Below are positions 25,377 through 32,908 of a stretch of DNA of 32,908 nt, piece after piece (the first letter of the stretch is position 1; each line of letters starts with the position of its first letter). The notes beneath the pieces were generated by a model. It saw nothing but the letters and a program-made list of their open reading frames with translations. It was not told where the DNA came from and did no database searches. Source of the stretch: a virus; the IMG/VR virus record IMGVR_UViG_3300001472_000024, positions 14,619 to 47,526 of that record; one strand, given 5' to 3'. A program made the translations under genes and the position numbers.

Positions 25377-26087
25377 TTAAATTCCCCCTACCATCTTGTG
25401 AATGTCCGACCAATCCATGTTAGCCATTTCATCCATACTTGGGAGTTTTGCTTGTACTTCTTCTTGAGCCTTTAGAATAGTTTCCTTTTCTGTGGTCAAT
25501 GATTTCCTTAGTTGTGTAAATTCATCTTTAAGAGAAGCAATCTCGCTAGCCGCATCATAGTTTGCCTTTGCGATTGTGTTTTCTCTTGATGTAACTTCAG
25601 TAGCGAATCTTGCTTGGAATGATTTCTTTAGGTTATCATAAGCAAGAGTTTCTAACTGCTCTTGTCGGAAAGCCTCGTAAGCCTTCTCGATGTTTCCAAC
25701 TGACAAATCTAGTGTGTCAAATTCACCGTTACCAAAAGACTTTACTACTGGCATATCGGATGAAGTTGGTTTACCATTGTTAATTACAATACGGTCAGCA
25801 GGTTCTCCAATTTGGTTTCCTGCACCATCAAGAGTTCTTAAGTAAGCCTTTGCTTCCTCATCTTGATACTCGCCCATTTCCATGTCCCCTTCTTTATCAG
25901 CCAGTTCCATGTCTTCTTCGTCTTCTTTGTCCATGTAATTTCCTCTTTCCATGTCCCCTTCTTCATCAGCCATTTCATGTTCTTCAGTATGGCCTTTTTC
26001 ATCTATCTCTTCTTCTTTACGAAGCGTATTTACTTCTTCTAGCAAAGTATCTAACTCCGCTAATGCTTTTTCTAGTTTTTCACTCAT
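25377..26087 (-). CDS. nested capsid scaffold from an internal start
   Basis: An in-frame ATG at residue 193 of the protease-scaffold frame (26087-26085) opens with MSEKLEKALAELDTLLEE. It is preceded by AAAGGAGACATAAAC, with GGAG eight bases from the ATG, one of the strongest ribosome sites in the window. The predicted product is 236 residues: scaffold without protease. This matches the known phage strategy in which a protease-scaffold gene also makes free scaffold from an internal start (lambda C/Nu3). The scaffold would form the core around which capsid subunits assemble and be removed by the protease. The C-terminus is MDWSDIHKMVGGI. Confidence 0.75.
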   Translation of the reverse strand: MSEKLEKALAELDTLLEEVNTLRKEEEIDEKGHTEEHEMADEEGDMERGNYMDKEDEEDMELADKEGDMEMGEYQDEEAKAYLRTLDGAGNQIGEPADRIVINNGKPTSSDMPVVKSFGNGEFDTLDLSVGNIEKAYEAFRQEQLETLAYDNLKKSFQARFATEVTSRENTIAKANYDAASEIASLKDEFTQLRKSLTTEKETILKAQEEVQAKLPSMDEMANMDWSDIHKMVGGI

Positions 26088-26630
26088 GTTTATGTCTCCT
26101 TTATCTTGTTTCAAAATATCGAACCTCGCTTCGGGGTTAATTCCTTTTTCGCATATAGTAATTTCATGCAACTCTAACTTGCTGATTTCATTATAATCAC
26201 CTAAGTTTTCGTGGCTTTTCTTTACTTTTTGGAGGGCTTGGCCTCCTATGCTAAAAGACCTTAATGACCCTTTGCGAATGTTTCTGCCAACTTCCTTGGC
26301 TTTTTCTATATCGTCTCGTAGTTTAATTACTACAAAGAAACCTACATCATCTACTTCGGACTTCCATAGTCGCCCGCTAGTATCTCTATAAGAATCTACA
26401 ACTTCTCCAACTTGAACATTGGAATGGTTTGTCATAACATTTCTAAATTTAGAGTCTCCCATAAATTTAGTAACTGCTTCATTAAGTGCCTTTAGTGTGA
26501 TTAAGTCATTTTGCTTATCAACTATCTCTATACTGGCATAGCCGCCTATCATCAAATCGTCGCTTCTAGCCTTGAGGATGGAGAACCCATCATTTCTCGT
26601 TGCTAATACTGCCGATGACATTTCGCTCAA
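25377..26630 (-). CDS. prohead protease fused to capsid scaffold
   Basis: The frame is open to GTG 26663, but a GGAGAT site lies about ten bases before TTG 26630, so that start is preferred (about 417 residues). Numbering here is from the GTG (428 residues). Residues 30-185 match the HK97/XkdF-type serine prohead protease: 'GGYASIEIVDKQND', the likely catalytic His80 in 'TNHSNVQVGEVVD', and a Ser in 'GSLRSFSIGG' (136 or 138). The rest (193-428) is scaffold. It has a coiled coil, an acidic stretch with two related copies of ADxEGDME(R/M)G near 231-270, another coiled coil (about 325-403) and a conserved C-terminal peptide MDWSDIHKMV. It cleaves capsid and scaffold during head maturation. The fusion plus internal start resembles the lambda C/Nu3 arrangement. 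Confidence 0.85.
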   Translation of the reverse strand: MSEMSSAVLATRNDGFSILKARSDDLMIGGYASIEIVDKQNDLITLKALNEAVTKFMGDSKFRNVMTNHSNVQVGEVVDSYRDTSGRLWKSEVDDVGFFVVIKLRDDIEKAKEVGRNIRKGSLRSFSIGGQALQKVKKSHENLGDYNEISKLELHEITICEKGINPEARFDILKQDKGDINMSEKLEKALAELDTLLEEVNTLRKEEEIDEKGHTEEHEMADEEGDMERGNYMDKEDEEDMELADKEGDMEMGEYQDEEAKAYLRTLDGAGNQIGEPADRIVINNGKPTSSDMPVVKSFGNGEFDTLDLSVGNIEKAYEAFRQEQLETLAYDNLKKSFQARFATEVTSRENTIAKANYDAASEIASLKDEFTQLRKSLTTEKETILKAQEEVQAKLPSMDEMANMDWSDIHKMVGGI

Positions 26631-26651
26631 AAGGAAAAAATCTCCTTTTGA
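26627..26651 (-). promoter_or_regulatory. perfect 9-bp inverted repeat at the protease start
   Basis: TCAAAAGGA-GATTTTT-TCCTTTTGA. The stem contains the AGGAGAT ribosome site and the TTG start itself, so folding would hide both. It may control protease-scaffold translation. Confidence 0.55.
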
Positions 26652-26658
26652 TATATAA
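26651..26658 (-). promoter_or_regulatory. candidate TATA box before the capsid module
   Basis: The minus strand reads TTATATAT, close to the archaeal TATA consensus. It is about 25 bases upstream of the TTG/ATG starts of the protease gene and lies next to an A+T-rich stretch after the ligase-like gene. It could drive the capsid module. Short A/T-rich boxes are common in such DNA, so confidence is low. Confidence 0.3.
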
Positions 26659-26680
26659 TACACACGGTTATTTTAAACGA

Positions 26681-29230
26681 TTAGTCCTCATTTGGAGGTA
26701 ATTCAAGACTACTGTATTTATCTTCATAAATATTCCATAGTCCTCTATCACTATCAGTATCAGCAGGTTTTTGTTCATAGCCTGTCCATGCTAGCCACAT
26801 TCTTTTTCCTTTAACTTCAAGCATTCTAACATGAAGTTTAGTTTCAAACTTATTACCATCTAAGAAATACTCATGGTAGCCTTCCTTTTGAACGCCTAAT
26901 TTAACATCTCCACTGTCGATGACTTTACGCTTAGATATATTCTTAGCAACCATAGCAGGGAACTTACCGGCCTTGCCAAACAATTCAAAGATGTCATCTT
27001 TACTATCTAATCTTACCATCCAGTTGATGCTCTCATCGCCTAACTTCATAACAATATTTAGATTATCATCATCTCTAAGATATACCTTAAACTCACCACT
27101 TCTGTATTTTTCGGGAGTTTCATATTCTTTTTTAATGGTGTCCATTAATATCTTATCATGTTCAGCAAACAACTTTTTTGTTTTAGCATCAAAAGATATT
27201 CCATCTCTATTCTCAAACCAATCTTTTACTCGGCTTTCTTTACTTTCTAGTATGTCTTGATATTCTTTTTTGTGATTTTTTACTAAGAAATTATGAACAA
27301 CTTTCGGTACTTGTGCGCCCTTTTCCTTTAAGAAATTAAATATAGCAACAGTAAGTTTAGATTGTTTTGTTTTCATTATTTCTTCTGCCTGTTCTTTCCA
27401 CAGGTCTAAATCCATTAGTGCATTCTTGGCCATTAGATTGTCTTCTTCAAATCCATAGATAGTAAAACCATCCATGTCTCCTTTGATTATAATATTGGCT
27501 TCGCCGTGAATATGGTCAGAAACTACAATCCCTTTCTCTACTTCTTCTACATTATATTTCAAAGACTTATCCGTATCATTAATTAGCATTTGTAGAGTAA
27601 CTAACTTGTCCGGTGTCTTACTTTCAGCAATTTCATTTATCTTTGCTGAATAAACAACTGGCTTACCCTTAACTTGTTTTACTTTATCAATAGAAACTCT
27701 AACAACTTCTCCGACATCTGCCGAAACCTTAGTATTAGTAGCACTACCTACATTAAGATAATTTACACCTTCTATTTTTTCACCATCTTCTTCAACTGGC
27801 CCCGCCCCTAACTTATAAGAAAAGTTAGAACCACTCTTTTTCTTATCAAGTACAATTAAATCTAACTCAACAAAAGGTTTCCATCTAATCCACTTGGGGT
27901 TTTTCTTTGTTCCTAAGTAGTAAGTTGATGTAGAGTCTTTAATCATAGCACCTTCAGCAGTAGGCATTTCCATAATCTTCTTAGCATACTCTTCAACATC
28001 CTTTAGACTATCAGCAACTCTTGTATCTTTTTTAGATGGGAATGTTAAGGCTTCACTAGAATGTATAGAATAGTTATTGAACATTATTTGCATTCTGTTT
28101 TGTAATGTATCTTCCATGAGATTTTCTTCGTTGTGTCTCATAATATCAAACACATGAATTCTAGCCTTGCCCTCTCTTTTTCCTTCTAAGTATTCTACCG
28201 CTTCTTTTCTTTTAAGAGAATCCTCTCCGTCAAATAAAACTAATGAAGCATCTAATATACAGTCTCCGAATTGTTTCTTTTTCAATTCTTCTATTGCGTC
28301 TTTACATTTACTAGATATATCTTTACCTGTATAATCATAGACTTTTATATTCTTATCTATTTTATGAAGTTGTATTCTAAATCCATCATATTTTTCTTGG
28401 ACATAGTATTCTCCACTAAACCCTTTTAGTTCATTCATATCTTCTATTGTAAATATTCTATACATTGGTTTGTTAGGAATAATAAAATCACTTTGGGCTT
28501 TCTCTTCATCAGATTTCTTTTCTTTCAAGATAGTTTTTTTATCTTTATCAGTTTCATCCTTGGCTTTAGTTTCATCTACATCTGTATCTATGTCTTCTAA
28601 TTCAAGCCACTCTTCTTTAGTGTTCTTAGATAAGAATATTAATTCTAGCATATTCATAGCGGCCTTCACCTTAGACTCCACTTTCTTAGAATCTTTATCG
28701 TCGCCATAATGCTCTATAATGTAAAGTGCAACATCATCAACTTCTAAGTCTAGCCCAGTTAAACCTTCAGTAATATCATCGGGCTTCATATCTTTAATTG
28801 AATATGCTTCTTTAGGTAGTGCTTTATCATCTTCTCTAATAGCATAGTGAACAAACTTAATCATAAGTTCGGGTGAACCTAATAATGCTTCTAATACATT
28901 ACCTTTAAATTTTTTAGCGAAAGGGTCACTAACTTCTTCCGAAGAATATCTTAATGCTTTAATTCCTTGATATAATTTTTCAGCATTGTTTGTTGTTGGG
29001 TCGGAAGCATCTTTAGATTCTAGTAGGTCTTCCTCAATGTAATCCTTAAGTTCATTTGAAAGAGCATCGCTCATTTCATATGCTTCTTTAATTTTATTTA
29101 CTGCGTTTCTCCATTTAGAACCGTATTCTTTTGGGTCGGTTCTTGCTGAAAGATAAGCGACTCTTGTTCTTTCAAAGAGTCTTAGAATATCTGTGGATAT
29201 TGACTTATCCTTTTCAATAAGGAGGGGCAT
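26681..29230 (-). CDS. ATP-dependent DNA-ligase-like protein, LigD-like layout
   Basis: An 849-residue protein. Residues 1-245 are helical and charged (unknown). Residues 258-455 are a nucleotidyltransferase domain: motif I EKYDGFR with Lys280 as the expected adenylated lysine, motif III region ILDASLVLFDG (326-336), motif IIIa HVFDIM (359-364), motif IV EGAMIKD (426-432) and motif V KWIRWKP (446-452). An OB-fold-like segment follows (about 455-535). In motif III the usual Glu is Ser330, so activity is uncertain. Residues 570-600 (SDHIHGEANI...) and 715-820 (LNIVMKLGDESINWMV...GYHEYFLDG) loosely resemble a degenerate LigD phosphoesterase. The gene sits directly before the protease, an odd place for a ligase. 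It may repair packaged DNA, or the fold may serve a structural role. Confidence 0.72.
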   Translation of the reverse strand: MPLLIEKDKSISTDILRLFERTRVAYLSARTDPKEYGSKWRNAVNKIKEAYEMSDALSNELKDYIEEDLLESKDASDPTTNNAEKLYQGIKALRYSSEEVSDPFAKKFKGNVLEALLGSPELMIKFVHYAIREDDKALPKEAYSIKDMKPDDITEGLTGLDLEVDDVALYIIEHYGDDKDSKKVESKVKAAMNMLELIFLSKNTKEEWLELEDIDTDVDETKAKDETDKDKKTILKEKKSDEEKAQSDFIIPNKPMYRIFTIEDMNELKGFSGEYYVQEKYDGFRIQLHKIDKNIKVYDYTGKDISSKCKDAIEELKKKQFGDCILDASLVLFDGEDSLKRKEAVEYLEGKREGKARIHVFDIMRHNEENLMEDTLQNRMQIMFNNYSIHSSEALTFPSKKDTRVADSLKDVEEYAKKIMEMPTAEGAMIKDSTSTYYLGTKKNPKWIRWKPFVELDLIVLDKKKSGSNFSYKLGAGPVEEDGEKIEGVNYLNVGSATNTKVSADVGEVVRVSIDKVKQVKGKPVVYSAKINEIAESKTPDKLVTLQMLINDTDKSLKYNVEEVEKGIVVSDHIHGEANIIIKGDMDGFTIYGFEEDNLMAKNALMDLDLWKEQAEEIMKTKQSKLTVAIFNFLKEKGAQVPKVVHNFLVKNHKKEYQDILESKESRVKDWFENRDGISFDAKTKKLFAEHDKILMDTIKKEYETPEKYRSGEFKVYLRDDDNLNIVMKLGDESINWMVRLDSKDDIFELFGKAGKFPAMVAKNISKRKVIDSGDVKLGVQKEGYHEYFLDGNKFETKLHVRMLEVKGKRMWLAWTGYEQKPADTDSDRGLWNIYEDKYSSLELPPNED

Positions 29231-29236
29231 ATAGCA

Positions 29237-29773
29237 TCAACTAACTCTTCTTTCTCTTTCTTCGGGGGTTTCTAGGCTTCTTCTATATTCGCTATAACTT
29301 GACACATTTTCCTTTCCTTGTTTTAATCTAAGGTTGTTATGGTCTTTTCTATCAATATTAATTTCCATGCCCTTGAGTGCGTTTTCTAATTCCTTTAAAT
29401 TAGGTGTTGAAGATAATGACGATGCTTTCCCAAAAATCTTTATTTTTCTAAGGGCATTTTTAAATTCATATTCAAGTAGTCTAACTGCTTTATCGTAGGC
29501 TTCATTATCTTTCTCTATTGTTCTTTCTGCTTTTTTTAAACTCTCGCCCGCTAAACCATACCCTTCATCTTTTCGAGTTTGATTAGTAATCTTAGAAGCA
29601 TCTTGTACTTTAGGTCGCTTAATCTTAACTTCCTCTACGCTAGTATCTACTTCTTTTACTTGAGTAGGCTCTATGTTCATTCTCTTTTTTGCGCTCAATT
29701 CTTCTTTAGCCTTTCTTGCTTTTTCAATAGCAAGGCTGATTATTTTTTCTTGTCTTGTAACTTTTTCCGGCAT
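29237..29773 (-). CDS. charged helical protein
   Basis: A 178-residue protein, mostly helical and rich in Lys, Glu and Arg, with no transmembrane segment or known motif. Its ATG overlaps the end of the 82-residue gene. Central helices (about 85-120) are 'KAERTIEKDNEAYDKAVRLL' and a following 'YEFKNALRKIKIFGK'. The C-terminus ends SLETPEERERRVS. It precedes the ligase-like gene by six bases. Function unknown. Confidence 0.5.
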   Translation of the reverse strand: MPEKVTRQEKIISLAIEKARKAKEELSAKKRMNIEPTQVKEVDTSVEEVKIKRPKVQDASKITNQTRKDEGYGLAGESLKKAERTIEKDNEAYDKAVRLLEYEFKNALRKIKIFGKASSLSSTPNLKELENALKGMEINIDRKDHNNLRLKQGKENVSSYSEYRRSLETPEERERRVS

Positions 29774-30021
29774 TATTGTCCACCTACATTTTCTACCATC
29801 TTATGAATATCTTTCCAATCCATATTTCCTACATCTTTCAATGGGGAACCGCCAATGGTTCCGTTGTTCATTCTTGGAGTAGGACTATCAACAACGACAA
29901 AACCGGACTTCATTAGTAGGTTATCGTCATTGTAAACTGCTCTCTCTAAACTTTCTATCTTAGAAGTCAGTGCCTTGATTATCTCAAGTAGTTCTTCATT
30001 AATTGTATTTTCTTCACTCAT
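29773..30021 (-). CDS. mini-scaffold-like protein sharing the scaffold C-terminus
   Basis: An 82-residue protein with ATG behind GGAGGAAAAGAG. Residues 1-33 form an amphipathic coiled coil beginning MSEENTINEELLEIIKAL, similar in style to the scaffold start MSEKLEKALAELDTLLEE. A flexible middle (about 40-63) follows. The C-terminus is NMDWKDIHKMVENVGGQ, nearly identical to the scaffold's ANMDWSDIHKMVGGI. In many phages the scaffold C-terminus contacts the capsid, so this protein may bind the same capsid or protease site, for instance to recruit neighbours into the head. That is inference; the shared peptide is seen directly. Confidence 0.6.
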   Translation of the reverse strand: MSEENTINEELLEIIKALTSKIESLERAVYNDDNLLMKSGFVVVDSPTPRMNNGTIGGSPLKDVGNMDWKDIHKMVENVGGQ

Positions 30022-30377
30022 CTCTTTTCCTCCTTCTTTGGATATACTAAATCTCTCAACTGTCTGTAAAGCAATTCATAGTCCTTACGAAGTTCGGTAG
30101 CCGAAGCGACTATATCTACATTCCGTTCATCCATAGACTTCATTTTCTTGGTAAGTTTCTTATCGGACTTAACTAGTTCTGCATCCTTTAGAACTTGTAT
30201 TAATTCTCCTAACTTAGTGAAGTCTTGACCAAAAAATTCAGTTGGTTGTGTTGATTGTAGTATCTTCTTTAGACGCTTAGTTTGTTTTTTATCTAATGTG
30301 TCTAATATATTCTTTTTTACTTTTTCTTCTTTCTTTATGGTAAATTCTTTACCTTCTTCATAATAATCCCATGTCAT
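30018..30377 (-). CDS. small Lys-rich helical protein
   Basis: A 119-residue protein overlapping its upstream neighbour as ATGA and the mini-scaffold gene by four bases at its other end, so translation is probably coupled. It starts MTWDYYEEGKEFTIKKEEK and is otherwise helical with many Lys ('KKQTKRLKKILQSTQ', 'DKKLTKKMKSMDERNVD'). It ends in 'YRQLRDLVYPKKEEKR'. No family was recognised; probably an internal head or assembly protein. Confidence 0.5.
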   Translation of the reverse strand: MTWDYYEEGKEFTIKKEEKVKKNILDTLDKKQTKRLKKILQSTQPTEFFGQDFTKLGELIQVLKDAELVKSDKKLTKKMKSMDERNVDIVASATELRKDYELLYRQLRDLVYPKKEEKR

Positions 30378-32908
30378 TTTCCTTCCTCCTTTTCTGCTCT
30401 AATTTCTTCAAGAATTTCTCTTTCGAGTGCGTTTGTTTCTTCAGAAAATTTATTTTCCAATTCTGCAAAATCAGCAAGTGTTTCTATTTTATCTACTTCA
30501 GCCAAAATTCTATTCAAGTCCATTTCTTTCTTTAACTTTTCATCTAGTCCCATAAATTGTTTCATTAGACTTTCTAAGTCTGCAACATTATCAAATGCCT
30601 TAGAGTCACTTACTGTTTTGGTTAGTAGTATTCTTCTTAGAGATTGTGGATTTCTTTTGTAGTCCTGTATCTTTAGTTTATCCTTAAATTCAACTATTGA
30701 AGACTTTTTGATATTAACAAAGAAAACCTCTAGTAAACCAACTAGTCTTTCTTCTAACTCTTTAGCCTTTGATTGTAAGTTCTTCTTATCTCCTTTCAAA
30801 TCTTTTTTGTTGGAAAATTTTAATTCTCTTTCCAACCAATTTTCAAACCAAGCCTGTAACTCTTCTTCGGATGGTGGCGTTCCTTTTTGTTCTGTAGTGG
30901 ATGGTTTGATTGTGGATTTTCCTGTTTCTTTTGTAGTCAATCTATCCAATGCATTCTCATACGCTTGTTCTAAATCTATTAAATTATCTACGGATTTTTC
31001 ACTTTGAGTTGGTAATCCTATTTCTTTCTTTAGATGAACTAAACCATCCATGATGTCTTCTCTTTCTTCTTTAGTCAAGAATATTTCTTTAGTAGAATCT
31101 AAAGATTCTGTCTGTTTGATTGTAGACATAATATCATTTTCTAAAGAAGTCACTTCCTCTTTAGTAGGTCTTTGACCTTCATCGACTTTCTTTGCCCTTC
31201 TATAATATTCTCTAATAATTTCTAAAGTTCGAGACATTCTTTCGATGAATAAGTCTAATGGTGTCTTTTCTTTTTCTTCTTTTGAGATAGTTTTATCTTT
31301 TAAGTCCGAGTCTTTTATTTCAACTCCCATAAAATTCAGTGGCAGTTCTTTGCCTTCGTTTGTTTTCATCCAAGCATCCCATTTAGTTCTAAGTTCTTTC
31401 TCTAAAGTTTTGCCGGTTTTTCCTTTACCACTTTTCATCTGCGCTACTACTTTATCATACTCGTCAGCGAGTTTTTCATAGTCTTCAGCAAATTTTGTTA
31501 TGGCTTCAAAGAACTTAAGTAAATCTGTTTTAGCACCTTTGAATGCCTTGAATTTTTTTTCTAGGTTTTCTTCATATTCTTTGATGAATTCTGTAACATC
31601 TTCTTTTTCTTTTTTAGTGATGGAGACTTTACTTAATTGATTTAAGTTATCAATAAGTCCTCCCCACAATTCTTGTACTGCCAGTGAGTTTGGCTTTTGA
31701 TTGTCCTTCTCATCAATTAGAGTAGGGAATATTCTAAAATGCTCCGAAAGAAGTGATTTAGTGTAGTTCTCCTTAGTCTTACTAGCCTTACCCTCCTTAC
31801 TAAAAATTTCTATTCTTGCTATTCTTACTGCCCTAGAACCTTCCTTCTCTCTAACTAAAGGAGTTAATTTCATATCTTCTCGCTCGGTTCCTTTTTCAGT
31901 ATATTCTTTAACTTCTTTTTCCCTTAACTTAACAGACTCTTTTGTATATACAACAACTGGAAAAACATTGAAGGTAGGGAGTTTTAATGACAAAGTAAAG
32001 TCGGGAAACATTTTTGTTAAATATTCTATAACCAAATCCGATATATCATCTTCTATATCAGCAAGTTGTTTAATCAAGTTAGCGGGTAGTGTTGCTTTTA
32101 TCTGCTCTTTACCTGCCCTCTTTCCTCTAAGACCCTTTCTCTTAGCCTGTAACTTTTCTTTTAGTTTTTTTCTCTTTTCTTTACCTGCTTCCGATACATC
32201 GGGTTCATTGTAATCAAATGATGATTTTATAACAGTTTCAAGATTAGCATCAAAACCCTTGACTTCTTTCTGTAATAGTTGCAGTATTGCATCTATGGTT
32301 TTCTTAATAGTAGCATAGTCTTTAGATTCTTCATCGAAAGGAACATCTCTTAATACTAATTTTTTATCTTTATTAATATCATATCTTAGGAAAGCATCTA
32401 CGATGTCTTGTTTTTTCAATCGCTTTTGTCTTTCTTGTTGAATTCTTTTCAAATCTTCTGCTAGTTCAGCATCTTCCTTCTCTCTTCTTTCTTTAATGTC
32501 TGCCGCTATTTGTTGTTGTTGTTTCTTTTGTTTAGGAGTTAGTTTAATGTTAGGTTTTCTACTAAGCAGTTCTCTAAAATCCTTATCCCTCATAGTTTTT
32601 CCTTGTTTACTAGGAGCAGTAGGTTCTTGAGAAACTCCCATATCCTTAAACCCTTCCGGCAATTCTAGTGGAATTTTTTCCGGCTTCTTACCTTCTTTAA
32701 TATCTTTAAGTTGATGTAACTCTTGTATCTCTCTAATAGTAGATTCAAACTCTTGAATAAGTTTATTTCTTCTTGAGGTTTTTCTTCCTTGACCTTTCAA
32801 ACCCTCTATTTCTGTCTTGAGTTTAGCCTTTCTTTTTTCGGCTTCTTGTAACTTATCTGCTCTAACTTCGCTACCTTTCATTACATTAATAACAGAAAGA
32901 ACTGTTTG
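30374..32908 (-). CDS. very charged coiled-coil protein, probably truncated by the window
   Basis: At least 844 codons with no stop between the right edge and TGA at 30376-30374. An ATG at 32881 gives 835 residues, but it lacks a ribosome site and the frame stays open to the window end (QTVLSVINV before the Met), so the true start is probably outside. The visible part is Lys/Glu-rich: coiled coils (about 5-65), a Lys-rich linker, a more ordered region around 270-345 containing 'LPTFNVFPVVVYTKESVKL', then helical segments to the C-terminus. No catalytic motif or membrane span is seen. It might be the C-terminal extension of a portal or minor head protein encoded upstream, or an internal head protein. 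Not recognised. Confidence 0.5.
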   Translation of the reverse strand, partial: QTVLSVINVMKGSEVRADKLQEAEKRKAKLKTEIEGLKGQGRKTSRRNKLIQEFESTIREIQELHQLKDIKEGKKPEKIPLELPEGFKDMGVSQEPTAPSKQGKTMRDKDFRELLSRKPNIKLTPKQKKQQQQIAADIKERREKEDAELAEDLKRIQQERQKRLKKQDIVDAFLRYDINKDKKLVLRDVPFDEESKDYATIKKTIDAILQLLQKEVKGFDANLETVIKSSFDYNEPDVSEAGKEKRKKLKEKLQAKRKGLRGKRAGKEQIKATLPANLIKQLADIEDDISDLVIEYLTKMFPDFTLSLKLPTFNVFPVVVYTKESVKLREKEVKEYTEKGTEREDMKLTPLVREKEGSRAVRIARIEIFSKEGKASKTKENYTKSLLSEHFRIFPTLIDEKDNQKPNSLAVQELWGGLIDNLNQLSKVSITKKEKEDVTEFIKEYEENLEKKFKAFKGAKTDLLKFFEAITKFAEDYEKLADEYDKVVAQMKSGKGKTGKTLEKELRTKWDAWMKTNEGKELPLNFMGVEIKDSDLKDKTISKEEKEKTPLDLFIERMSRTLEIIREYYRRAKKVDEGQRPTKEEVTSLENDIMSTIKQTESLDSTKEIFLTKEEREDIMDGLVHLKKEIGLPTQSEKSVDNLIDLEQAYENALDRLTTKETGKSTIKPSTTEQKGTPPSEEELQAWFENWLERELKFSNKKDLKGDKKNLQSKAKELEERLVGLLEVFFVNIKKSSIVEFKDKLKIQDYKRNPQSLRRILLTKTVSDSKAFDNVADLESLMKQFMGLDEKLKKEMDLNRILAEVDKIETLADFAELENKFSEETNALEREILEEIRAEKEEGK

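Noticed and set aside
1-32908. tRNA genes, CRISPR arrays, insertion sequences or prophage attachment sites
   Set aside because: No cloverleaf candidates, repeat arrays, transposase or integrase were seen; the window is almost fully coding on one strand.

Overview
This window is the virion-structure region of a tailed, HK97-type virus (class Caudoviricetes), most likely one that infects an archaeon. All supported genes lie on the minus strand, so the transcriptional order runs from base 32908 down to base 1. Genes abut or overlap by ATGA/GTGA/TTGA-type junctions, and no stretch over 300 bases lacks a gene. The DNA is A+T-rich. The archaeal assignment is an inference. It rests on several GGTGAT-type Shine-Dalgarno sites, an ATP-dependent DNA ligase domain, an Arf/Ras-like small GTPase and a TATA-like box before the capsid genes. 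No integrase, terminase, replication gene, tRNA or host gene is visible, so this is a fragment of a larger genome. No portal was recognised; it may lie just upstream of the window.

Layout in transcriptional order. (1) 32908-29237: four lysine/glutamate-rich proteins of unknown role. The first is cut by the window edge, and the 82-residue one shares a C-terminal peptide with the scaffold. (2) 29230-26681: an 849-residue ATP-dependent DNA-ligase-like protein with a possible degenerate LigD-type phosphoesterase module, embedded in the structural operon. (3) 26663-22626: the head module. It contains a prohead protease fused to a scaffold with a nested internal start for free scaffold, the major capsid protein, and four small proteins that are probably decoration or accessory factors. 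(4) 22616-20002: an unusual cassette of two membrane proteins, an Arf-like GTPase with a hydrophobic N-terminus, a CxxC...CxxH zinc-binding-type protein and a Gln-rich coiled-coil protein. (5) 19991-15209: an unknown 606-residue protein, a gp6-like head-tail adaptor and connector/tail-terminator candidates. (6) 15178-10859: tail tube, a 41-residue basic protein, tail assembly chaperones linked by a very convincing -1 programmed frameshift signal, and the tape measure protein. (7) 10854-1: a distal-tail candidate, a LamG-containing tail protein, a 2825-residue protein joining a tail-hub-like C-terminus to a beta-rich repeat-bearing body, a small tail-tip protein, and the first codons of another gene.

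The particle implied is a long non-contractile-tailed (siphovirus-like) virion: no sheath was recognised, and there is a tape measure and a tube protein. The most unusual content is the Arf-like GTPase/membrane-protein cassette inside the head genes, the ligase-like protein, the mini-scaffold-like duplicate of the scaffold C-terminus, and the textbook frameshift signal. Several starts are TTG or GTG backed by good Shine-Dalgarno sequences, and three upstream starts look wrong; these are noted per gene.
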